Part shown: in pieces, positions 1-4,869 of the stretch
How the letters are laid out: the number at the start of each line of letters is the position of its first letter
Numbering within the stretch: position 1 is the stretch's first letter
Assembly (NCBI GenBank): GCA_049297695.1
Contig: JBAQUT010000055.1
Span: 1 to 6,280, forward strand
Source: JACKLD01 sp049297695
Lineage (GTDB): Bacteria; Pseudomonadota; Alphaproteobacteria; UBA2136; UBA6156
DNA length: 6,280 nucleotides
Direction: 5' to 3'
Translations under genes and position numbers: made by a program
The notes under the pieces: generated by a model
Databases searched by the model: none
Seen by the model: only the letters and a program-made list of their open reading frames with translations
Told to the model about the DNA's origin: nothing

Positions 1-15
1 ATTACGCACCACAAG

Positions 16-1161
16 ATGACATTGAAATCACCAGAAAATAGCCTTCTCGGCAGTACATTCAATCCAAAACGGCTAACTTTGGCACGTGAGCGTCGTGGAT
101 TAACCAAAAAGAAGCTAGCTGAGCTGGTTGGCCTTTCTGTGCGCGCTATTACAGGGTACGAACTAGGTGAATACCTCCCAGAATCAATGGATATGATTAG
201 CAATGCCCTGCGGTTTCCCGTGTCATTTTTCATGTCCGACAATGATTTGTTTCAACCCAAGCCAGAAACCGTAAGTTTTCGTTCGTTATCCACCCTTACA
301 GCACCCAAACGTGATGCAGCCATCGGTTCGGCTAGCATTGCATGTATGCTTGATGATTGGATAGAACAGCACTTTGGCCGGCCAAAACTCAATGTACCAG
401 ACTTCCGTGGGATGTTGCCCGAGGAAGCTGCTAATGCTGTTCGGGTTACTTGGGGATTAGGTGAAAAGCCCATCAAACATATGGTTCAACTCTTAGAGAG
501 TAAGGGCATACGGGTTTATTCTCTTGCGGAAATGGCAAATGAAGCTGATGCCCTATCTTTTTGGCGTGAACAAACCCCATTCGTACTATTGAATATCCAA
601 AAATCACCAGAAAGAAGCCGTTTTGATGCTGCTCATGAGCTAGGTCACTTAGTTTTACATAGACATGGAGGTCCTATTGGTCACGGTGAAAACCAAGATG
701 TTGAAAAAGTCGCAGACGCTTTTGCTTCAGCGTTTTTGATGCCTCGTTCTGGTTTATTAGCATCCGTCCCTCCCTTACCAACACTTGGGAATATAGTTCA
801 ACTCAAAACTCACTGGCTCGTATCAGCAATGGCTATGGTGTATCGTCTAAAAGATGTGGGAGCTATAAGCGACTGGCACTCACGTATTTTATTTCAAGAC
901 CTCTCTATCAAGGGGTTCCGTCGTAGCGAGCCAGATGGAATGGTGCAAAGGGAAACTTCACCCACGCTCAGTAAAATCTTCGAAGTTCTTCGCAATGACC
1001 ACATTACAAAATCTCAAGTTGCTGATGAGCTTGATTTGTTGGAAGAAGAACTGGAACAGCATGTTTTCGGACTTGTTATTCAAGGTATCCACGGTAGTGC
1101 TGTACCTCATAATAGTAAACCAAGGGTTTCTGGAAAACCTTCGTTACGAGTTGTTAAATAG
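16..1161 (+). CDS. Xre-family HTH regulator fused to ImmA/IrrE-type zinc metallopeptidase
   Basis: Predicted cytoplasmic DNA-binding protein with a C-terminal protease-like domain. An Xre/Cro helix-turn-helix spans about residues 16-75 (RLTLARERRGLTKKKLAEL, then a recognition-helix region containing VRAITGYE). A linker leads to the ImmA/IrrE peptidase domain, about 155-285, with the zinc motif HELGH at 207-211 and a likely third ligand Glu230 in EKVADAFASAFLMP. The C-terminal tail (about 290-360, with FEVLRNDHITKSQVADELDL) matches the usual ending of this fusion family, and 381 residues is near full family length. Known members regulate mobile elements, toxin-antitoxin-like modules or stress responses, some by cleaving a repressor; the target here is unknown. 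The first ATG has no clear ribosome binding site and the frame is open to the window edge, so the true start could lie upstream. Any upstream partner gene is outside the window. The domain call is firm; the role is inference. Confidence 0.9.
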   Translation: MTLKSPENSLLGSTFNPKRLTLARERRGLTKKKLAELVGLSVRAITGYELGEYLPESMDMISNALRFPVSFFMSDNDLFQPKPETVSFRSLSTLTAPKRDAAIGSASIACMLDDWIEQHFGRPKLNVPDFRGMLPEEAANAVRVTWGLGEKPIKHMVQLLESKGIRVYSLAEMANEADALSFWREQTPFVLLNIQKSPERSRFDAAHELGHLVLHRHGGPIGHGENQDVEKVADAFASAFLMPRSGLLASVPPLPTLGNIVQLKTHWLVSAMAMVYRLKDVGAISDWHSRILFQDLSIKGFRRSEPDGMVQRETSPTLSKIFEVLRNDHITKSQVADELDLLEEELEQHVFGLVIQGIHGSAVPHNSKPRVSGKPSLRVVK

Positions 1162-1209
1162 CCTTTCTTCTTGACCCCCCAGCCACTTACCCATAACGTA
1201 AACCTGCGT

Positions 1210-1356
1210 CCCTAAAAGGGCGTGGGGCTGATTACCCCGACCAGAGCGGCAGAGCACCTGCCGTTATCCGTGTGCTGCCTACCAACTGCGGTTGGGAGGG
1301 CGGCTCAATATAATAGCGCAAGCAAATAGGCTGCGCCGTTCTCTGGACGGTAATCA
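1210..1356 (+). ncRNA. Structured RNA element (leader or small antisense-type RNA, family unassigned)
   Basis: Pairing found by eye. Helix 1 joins TGATTACC (1229-1236) to GGTAATCA (1349-1356), 8 bp. Helix 2 joins CCAGAG (1241-1246) to CTCTGG (1341-1346), 6 bp. It continues as CGGC (1247-1250) with GCCG (1335-1338) past a 2-base bulge. Inside lie hairpin A, AGCAC/GTGCT (1253-1257/1272-1276), and hairpin B, CCAAC/GTTGG around a TGCG loop (1282-1286/1291-1295), extended by CCT/AGG beyond an A-G mismatch. A short CCCT-AAA-AGGG hairpin lies at 1210-1220. Eighteen long-range pairs in correct nested order are hard to explain by chance. Alternative pairings exist: GGCAG/CTGCC (1248-1252/1258-1262) and GGGG/CCCC (1224-1227/1235-1238). 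The hairpin sequences remind me of the C4 antisense RNA of P1-like phages, but I cannot verify this. A weak promoter, TTGACC at 1171 with a poor -10 near 1194, could drive it. The strand is inferred from the downstream gene. Confidence 0.5.
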
Positions 1357-1399
1357 CCTCCCGACCACCTGATTATAGGTGGTCGTTCCATATGGAGGG
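1357..1399 (+). promoter_or_regulatory. Hairpin and anti-Shine-Dalgarno leader before the membrane-protein gene
   Basis: A perfect 9-bp stem, CGACCACCT/AGGTGGTCG (1362-1370/1377-1385), closes a six-base GATTAT loop. CCTCC at 1357-1361 is complementary to GGAGG at 1394-1398, the ribosome binding site of the gene starting at 1407. UCA at 1354-1356 could add pairs with TGA at 1401-1403. That extension would compete with helix 1 of the upstream RNA element, which uses 1349-1356. A 10-bp palindrome TCCATATGGA (1387-1396) also overlaps the ribosome binding site. No U-tract follows, so this is not a classical terminator. Control of translation by hiding the ribosome binding site is inference from complementarity alone. 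Confidence 0.45.
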
Positions 1400-1406
1400 A
1401 TGACTG

Positions 1407-2267
1407 ATGCATGTATTTTTCACAACACTCACATGGTTAGCACTTTGGAGTTTTACTCTGACAGGGCTGATAACCTGTATTAAGCCGTTCTCTCGCCTCC
1501 CACTAGTCGATCGAACTCATGGCATTTGGGTAGCCTTGTTTGGTATGATTTTCCTGATAAGTTATTCGGGGCTGAATGAACAACGCATGTATCCCATCGC
1601 TGCCATGACCCTGTTGCTTCTGGTAGGCTTAGGAGGAGTCATGTATGGCGTCTGGCATATCTCTAAACCCAACGGTTTGTTACGCCAACGAACTTCTGAT
1701 ACCCAGTGGTACATCGGCGCAGGCGGGATCGTATGCTTCATGTTTCTTACCCTATTTGTTAGTTCCATATTGGAGCAACACGAAAAACAAGTTTATCTTT
1801 ATAATCTTCAAAAAAATGACCCCGCCGCCTACCAAGCCCATATCGCTAAAATACAAGCGGAGCAGCAGGCCCAAGTAGCGCGAGAACAGAAACAAACCCG
1901 TAGCGAACAACCTGTAACCACTCAGCAGCCCCCTAAAAGTATTGATGAACTTAATCAGGAGAAAGCTATCCGTTGTATGGAAGGTTTAGAAAATGGTGAT
2001 GTTGATGGTTATGCTTTCTACGACCTTGCAAAAAAGCTGGTTGTGAAGCAGTTGCGTGCCCCATCTACAGCAGAGTTTCCGGATATCCGACAAGCATCCG
2101 CCATGCGGATGTTTGATAAGAACTTTAAATGCCTTACAACAGTAAGCGGGTATGTTGATGCTCAAAATGGCTTTGGAGCCCAAATACGCCAACGATGGGA
2201 AGTCGTCTTTCAATCCAAAGCCGATAACACAGGCTTGGATTTGAAAAGCATCAAGATTGGCGACTAA
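1407..2267 (+). CDS. Four-helix inner-membrane protein with C-terminal APSTAEFP/GYVDAQN domain
   Basis: Function unknown. Hydrophobic segments lie at about residues 3-25, 39-54, 63-84 and 101-122. The basic loops after helices 1 and 3 (KPFSR, KPNGLLRQR) suggest a cytoplasmic position for both, putting the C-terminal part in the periplasm. Residues 123-180 form a polar, Gln-rich, probably helical linker (EQHEKQ, AEQQAQVAREQKQ, TTQQPPK). The C-terminal domain (about 185-286) carries VVKQLRAPSTAEFPD (212-226) and GYVDAQNGFGAQIRQRWEV (248-266). I recognise this pair of motifs from short uncharacterised bacterial and phage-associated proteins, mostly secreted; no activity is known to me. Cys190 and Cys242 could form a disulfide if periplasmic. 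Start chosen at ATG 1407 because GGAGGG (1394-1399) lies at good spacing; the ATG at 1401 is in another frame. Control may come through the structured leader just upstream. Coding status is confident, topology moderately so. Confidence 0.85.
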   Translation: MHVFFTTLTWLALWSFTLTGLITCIKPFSRLPLVDRTHGIWVALFGMIFLISYSGLNEQRMYPIAAMTLLLLVGLGGVMYGVWHISKPNGLLRQRTSDTQWYIGAGGIVCFMFLTLFVSSILEQHEKQVYLYNLQKNDPAAYQAHIAKIQAEQQAQVAREQKQTRSEQPVTTQQPPKSIDELNQEKAIRCMEGLENGDVDGYAFYDLAKKLVVKQLRAPSTAEFPDIRQASAMRMFDKNFKCLTTVSGYVDAQNGFGAQIRQRWEVVFQSKADNTGLDLKSIKIGD

Positions 2268-2271
2268 CCCT

Positions 2272-2321
2272 GCCCCCCAACCCCTGCTCATACCGATGTG
2301 GGGGGCTGTGGGGTGATTTTT
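2272..2321 (+). terminator. Putative intrinsic terminator after the membrane-protein gene
   Basis: GCCCCCCA (2272-2279) pairs perfectly with TGGGGGGC (2299-2306), starting four bases after the stop codon. A second strand, CCCC (2281-2284) with GGGG (2310-2313), offers an alternative or extended stem, followed by a T-run in GATTTTTGG (2315-2323). The loop is long (19 bases) and the T-run is not directly adjacent to the best stem, so efficiency is uncertain. Its position at a gene end, before a promoter-rich region, supports the call. Confidence 0.5.
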
Positions 2322-2344
2322 GGTGATTATCTAAACCTACCCCC

Positions 2345-2377
2345 TATTCGGCTACTAATCGGCTTGTATTCGGCTAT
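2345..2377 (+). repeat. Three tandem 11-bp repeats, possible activator or regulator iterons
   Basis: Three consecutive 11-mers occur without gaps: TATTCGGCTAC (2345-2355), TAATCGGCTTG (2356-2366) and TATTCGGCTAT (2367-2377). The core TCGGCT is invariant at an exact 11-bp period, about one helical turn, so all copies face the same side of the DNA. Direct repeats of 10-11 bp are typical binding sites of OmpR/PhoB-type response regulators and some other activators. They end about 28 bp before the -10-like box at 2405, a plausible distance for activation. The binding protein is unknown. Confidence 0.55.
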
Positions 2378-2398
2378 TTCAAAAAGCATTCATTACAA

Positions 2399-2422
2399 CT
2401 AAGGTAATATAAGTCACCTTAG
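2399..2422 (+). promoter_or_regulatory. Inverted repeat enclosing a -10-like box (possible operator and promoter)
   Basis: CTAAGGT (2399-2405) and ACCTTAG (2416-2422) are perfect 7-base inverted arms around a 10-base spacer. The spacer region contains TAATAT (2405-2410) and the overlapping TATAAG (2408-2413), either of which could be a -10 element. No good -35 hexamer is visible at the right distance. This fits a promoter needing an activator, perhaps one bound at the tandem repeats at 2345-2377. The symmetric arms over the -10 suggest a dimeric regulator. The next clear gene downstream is the flippase at 2612. Confidence 0.4.
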
Positions 2423-2426
2423 AGTT

Positions 2427-2477
2427 ATGAAAGATAAAAGAGATTATATCATCGAACGATTTCATTTGACGCTGTAA
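2427..2477 (+). CDS. Possible 16-residue ORF or leader peptide (doubtful)
   Basis: ATG at 2427 opens a short frame, MKDKRDYIIERFHLTL, ended by TAA at 2475-2477. It starts five bases after the inverted-repeat operator and the ribosome binding site is weak (GAG about three bases upstream). The charged composition is protein-like, and it could equally be the remnant N-terminus of a lost regulator. An ORF this short arises easily by chance, so it is listed only because it sits right after a candidate promoter. Confidence 0.15.
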   Translation: MKDKRDYIIERFHLTL

Positions 2478-2495
2478 CGATTCACTGTCACGATT
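2472..2495 (+). repeat. Direct repeat pair CTGTnACGATT, possible operator
   Basis: CTGTAACGATT (2472-2482) and CTGTCACGATT (2485-2495) agree at 10 of 11 bases with a 13-bp period. A third, weaker copy with the ACGATT core lies at 2456-2461. A -35-like TTGACG (2466-2471) overlaps the array, but the matching -10 region is poor. The pair lies about 50 bp upstream of the extended -10 promoter at 2548, a position compatible with regulator binding. Confidence 0.35.
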
Positions 2496-2547
2496 TTAAA
2501 GAGTTAAATCAGCTAAGCGCTTGATTGTGTGTAAGGCGAGGTTGGAA

Positions 2548-2556
2548 TGGCATAAT
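2548..2556 (+). promoter_or_regulatory. Extended -10 promoter for the polysaccharide operon
   Basis: TGGCATAAT fits the extended -10 consensus (TG, one base, then TATAAT) with one mismatch in the hexamer. No strong -35 lies 17 bp upstream, which extended -10 promoters tolerate. Transcription would begin near 2563 and give a leader of about 50 bases before the GTG at 2612. The leader can form a hairpin, AGCCAT (2568-2573) with ATGGCT (2582-2587), extended by CC/GG past a bulged T. Confidence 0.45.
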
Positions 2557-2573
2557 CCTTCCTCCCCAGCCAT
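2554..2573 (+). other. tRNA-Gln 3'-end-like fragment, candidate integration scar
   Basis: The bases AATCCTTCCTCCCCAGCCA (2554-2572) read like the last part of a tRNA-Gln gene. They hold the end of the T-loop, a T-stem strand CCTTC, an acceptor strand CTCCCCA, discriminator G and CCA. A T-run (2573-2577) follows, as in many tRNA terminators. Acceptor strands ending CCCCA-GCCA are typical of tRNA-Gln, whose 5' end is TGGGG. The preceding GAGGTTGGAAT (2538-2548) resembles a T-arm 5' half but is displaced, and no 5' acceptor strand, D-arm or anticodon arm is present. Many integrases leave such 3' ends as attachment sites, and base composition changes nearby. The match is short and overlaps the extended -10 promoter, so chance remains possible. 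Confidence 0.3.
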
Positions 2574-2611
2574 TTTTCCATATGGCTTGGCCTACGAAAG
2601 TGAGCTAGCCT

Positions 2612-3853
2612 GTGCAGTTGAATCTTTCCAAGATAATGCGGTATGCCCATTTGATGGGGTTGCGCGGTGGCACGCTGGTGGTGAAGTTTGCCCTCACGGT
2701 GTTTTTGGCACGGTTTGCGGGGTTGGATGTGTTGGGTGCCTACGGATTAGTTGTAGGGCTTACGTTGGCCTTGCCTGTGGTGGTTCGGGCTGGTTTATTG
2801 AACACCCTGATACGCGACTTGGTGGATGCTGAACCTTATAAAATAGCAACGGATTTAAAGCATTATGGAGTTTGGTGTGCCGGGGTTTACGTGGCCATGT
2901 TACCTGTGGCCGTGGCCATGGATGTATGGCCTGTGTGGCCGGATATGCAAGGTTTGGCGGTGCTGATATGGGCGATTGTTGCCTTGGAGCATGTGGCGGT
3001 GGATGTGGTGGTGATGTTAAACAACATGCGTAAACCCCAGGTTGCCAATATGTTTGGGTTGCTGCAGGCCGTGGTATGGAGCGTGCCTTTTATGGTAGCC
3101 AGTTTCTGGTGGCCACACCTGTGTACGGTGGAAGCGCTGTTAGTATTTTGGGTGGGCGGCACGGTGGTGGCTTTGGCAGGGGTGTGGCCATGGTTTTCAA
3201 ACCTTCCGTGGGCTTCAACTGGTAAAGTGAGTGAAGCTTGGTATTGCCGCAACCTCAAAGGCTCGTTTATGTTGTGGCTGCATGATGGTACGAGCACCGT
3301 AGGCCAGTTTGCCGATAGGTACTTGGTGGCAGGGTTGCTCAACTTAGAGATGACGGGGGTTTACACGTTATTTTTACAGATAGCGAATGCGTTGTTCACG
3401 TTGGTAAATGCGAGTATTTTGCAGGTACACAGGCCACAGCTTTTGGTGTTGTATCGTAAAGCCAGCACACAAGCTGAGGCGGCACAGTTTTTAAGGAGCA
3501 TTCAAAGGGAATCGTTAGGTGTGCTAGCCATACTTTCCGTTATGGCGGGGGGCATGTTGGCATGGTGCGCTCCGTGGCTGGGGAAGCCCTTGGTTGTGCA
3601 ATACATCCCTTTGTTGGGAGCGGTTTTGCTTGCCAGTTGGTTGCGTATTGCCAGTTGGACGTACCTGATGGCGTTGATGGCCCTTAAAAAAGATAAAATG
3701 TTGCTGGTGAGCAATGCAATAGGTGTGATTGTAGCCTTGGCTGCTTCGTGGATGTTAATCAATGCCACCGGCTCATATGCTATGGCATGGGGGGCATGTA
3801 TGGGCTGTACGCTGACGTGTGTGCTGGGATACTATGGAATACGACGCGCATGA
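2612..3853 (+). CDS. Wzx/MATE-like polysaccharide flippase
   Basis: Predicted integral inner-membrane protein of 413 residues with about 11-12 hydrophobic helices, roughly at 17-36, 39-62, 86-104, 112-134, 148-166, 172-192, 232-268, 302-322, 331-358, 363-383 and 387-408. Length and layout match oligosaccharide flippases of the MOP superfamily, which move undecaprenyl-linked glycans from the cytoplasmic to the periplasmic face. DRYLVAGLLNLEMTGVYTL (235-253) resembles the mid-protein motif of Wzx-type exporters. The start is GTG 2612, four bases after an in-frame TAG at 2606; its ribosome binding site is weak (GAAAGTGAG region). ATG 2636 at codon 9 is an alternative that keeps all helices. The stop overlaps the next start (ATGA at 3850-3853). 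Neighbouring glycosyltransferase and pyruvyl transferase genes support export of a surface glycan. The glycan itself cannot be named. Confidence 0.8.
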   Translation: MQLNLSKIMRYAHLMGLRGGTLVVKFALTVFLARFAGLDVLGAYGLVVGLTLALPVVVRAGLLNTLIRDLVDAEPYKIATDLKHYGVWCAGVYVAMLPVAVAMDVWPVWPDMQGLAVLIWAIVALEHVAVDVVVMLNNMRKPQVANMFGLLQAVVWSVPFMVASFWWPHLCTVEALLVFWVGGTVVALAGVWPWFSNLPWASTGKVSEAWYCRNLKGSFMLWLHDGTSTVGQFADRYLVAGLLNLEMTGVYTLFLQIANALFTLVNASILQVHRPQLLVLYRKASTQAEAAQFLRSIQRESLGVLAILSVMAGGMLAWCAPWLGKPLVVQYIPLLGAVLLASWLRIASWTYLMALMALKKDKMLLVSNAIGVIVALAASWMLINATGSYAMAWGACMGCTLTCVLGYYGIRRA

Positions 3854-4869
3854 AAACATCCACCACTATCCACACCGTTGCCGCACCCGCCCAGGCCATG
3901 TGCGGCGTGGCGGATTATACGGCTATGCTGGTGCAAGGTTTTGGCGAAGTAGGCTTTAAAGCCAACCTGTGCCGTGTGGACACGTGGGATTGGGAAGGCC
4001 TCCAAACACTCCGCCAGAATGTGCCCGATACGGCGGAAACCGTGGTGCACGTGCAATACCCCAGCATCGGTATGGGCAAAAGCCCTTGGATTGCTTTGGT
4101 ACCGTGGATGTTTTGTAAGGCTCGTGTTGTGGTGACGTTGCACGAGTTTGCCAAATTCGGTTTCATCCGCAAACTTTATATGGTGCCTTTGGTGGTAGGT
4201 GCCAAGGCGGTTGTGGTAACCAACACGGCGGAACACGCTTGCCTCACCCGTTGGTTTCCGTGGGCTAAACATAAGTGCCACCTTATACCCATTGGCAGCA
4301 ACACGCTGCCCCCTAAGGAGATTCAACGGAACCCCAACGACAAAGGCCTTGTTTACTTTGGCCAGATTGCACCGGGGAAAGGTTTGGAAGGCTTTTTGGA
4401 CACGGTGGAGGTGATGAAGGCGGCCAATCCATCTACCCCTTGCACGTTGGCGGGGGCGGTTGTGGACGCACAGAGCCTTTTGACCCGTCGTGTTAAAGAG
4501 ATGGGGAAGAAGGGTTTGTTGCGGCTTGAACTGAACAAGCCTCTTTCCGAAGTCTCCAAGCTTTTGTTGCAGCATACGGTGGCGGTGTTGCCGTTCCCCG
4601 ATGGCATTACCGACAAACGGGGTTCCGCCATGGCGTGTTTGAACCACGGTGTGGTGGTGGTAAGCACGCACGCGGCTGAGACACCCCTGTGGTTGGCCCA
4701 AACAACTCTTGCTTATGAGAACCCTGCGCAAGCGGCACGGCTTGTGCAGGCGGTAATGAAGGGTACTCAAAACCAGCCCAACCCGAACGTGTTGAAAGAA
4801 GGCTTGGAAGCCCGTACGTGGGGTTCGATTGCTCGCCGTCATGCTGAGATTTACGGAGATATGAAATGA
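3850..4869 (+). CDS. GT4-family glycosyltransferase
   Basis: Cytoplasmic or membrane-associated GT-B glycosyltransferase of 339 residues, expected to transfer a sugar from a nucleotide-sugar to a lipid-linked acceptor. The N-terminal domain carries MCGVADYTAML (17-27), a variant of the CGIADY motif of many GT4 enzymes, and VVVTLHEFAKFGF near 95-107. The C-terminal nucleotide-binding domain opens with LVYFGQIAPGKGLEGFL (167-183), including the conserved Lys177 region. FPDGITDKRGSAMACLNHG (249-267) occupies the place of the classical E-x7-E motif, in an RGS variant I associate with a GT4 subgroup. Start set at ATG 3850, overlapping the flippase stop as ATGA. The frame is open further upstream to ATG 3748, but that stretch is only the shifted reading of the last flippase helix. 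No good ribosome binding site is seen, so translational coupling is likely. Donor sugar and linkage are unknown. Confidence 0.85.
   Translation: MKTSTTIHTVAAPAQAMCGVADYTAMLVQGFGEVGFKANLCRVDTWDWEGLQTLRQNVPDTAETVVHVQYPSIGMGKSPWIALVPWMFCKARVVVTLHEFAKFGFIRKLYMVPLVVGAKAVVVTNTAEHACLTRWFPWAKHKCHLIPIGSNTLPPKEIQRNPNDKGLVYFGQIAPGKGLEGFLDTVEVMKAANPSTPCTLAGAVVDAQSLLTRRVKEMGKKGLLRLELNKPLSEVSKLLLQHTVAVLPFPDGITDKRGSAMACLNHGVVVVSTHAAETPLWLAQTTLAYENPAQAARLVQAVMKGTQNQPNPNVLKEGLEARTWGSIARRHAEIYGDMK

Noticed and set aside
1174..1198. Similarity of the C-rich stretch after gene 1 to the one after gene 2 (2273-2295)
   Set aside because: Both start CCCCCCA and share CATA later, but alignment needs a gap and mismatches; simple C-richness could explain it.
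1309..1314. Perfect TATAAT as a promoter inside the structured RNA
   Set aside because: No -35-like hexamer lies at 16-18 bp, and TTGGGA at 1292 is only 11 bp away; it may matter, but alone it is weak evidence.
1362..1390. Perfect 9-bp hairpin as an intrinsic terminator
   Set aside because: It is followed by TTCCATATGG, not a U-tract, and lies nine bases before a good ribosome binding site, so a leader hairpin is more likely.
2544..2565. Sigma-54 promoter at TGGCATAATCCTTCC
   Set aside because: The GG is present, but the required GC dinucleotide 10 bases downstream is missing; an extended -10 sigma-70 reading fits better.
2498..2572. Complete tRNA gene ending at the CCA
   Set aside because: No TGGGGAG-like 5' acceptor strand, D-arm or anticodon stem could be placed in the 75 bases upstream; only the 3' end resembles a tRNA.
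2521..2832. 103-codon forward frame overlapping the flippase start
   Set aside because: Cys- and Gly-rich translation without a ribosome binding site; most of it is an alternate frame of the flippase N-terminus.
3748..3849. Upstream start for the glycosyltransferase
   Set aside because: These 34 codons are the out-of-frame reading of the last flippase helix; the conserved protein begins at ATG 3850, which gives a standard ATGA overlap.
3832..4842. Long open frame of 336 codons on the minus strand
   Set aside because: It lies almost wholly opposite the well-supported GT4 gene, has a His/Arg/Gln-rich low-complexity composition typical of antisense shadows, and shows no recognisable domain.
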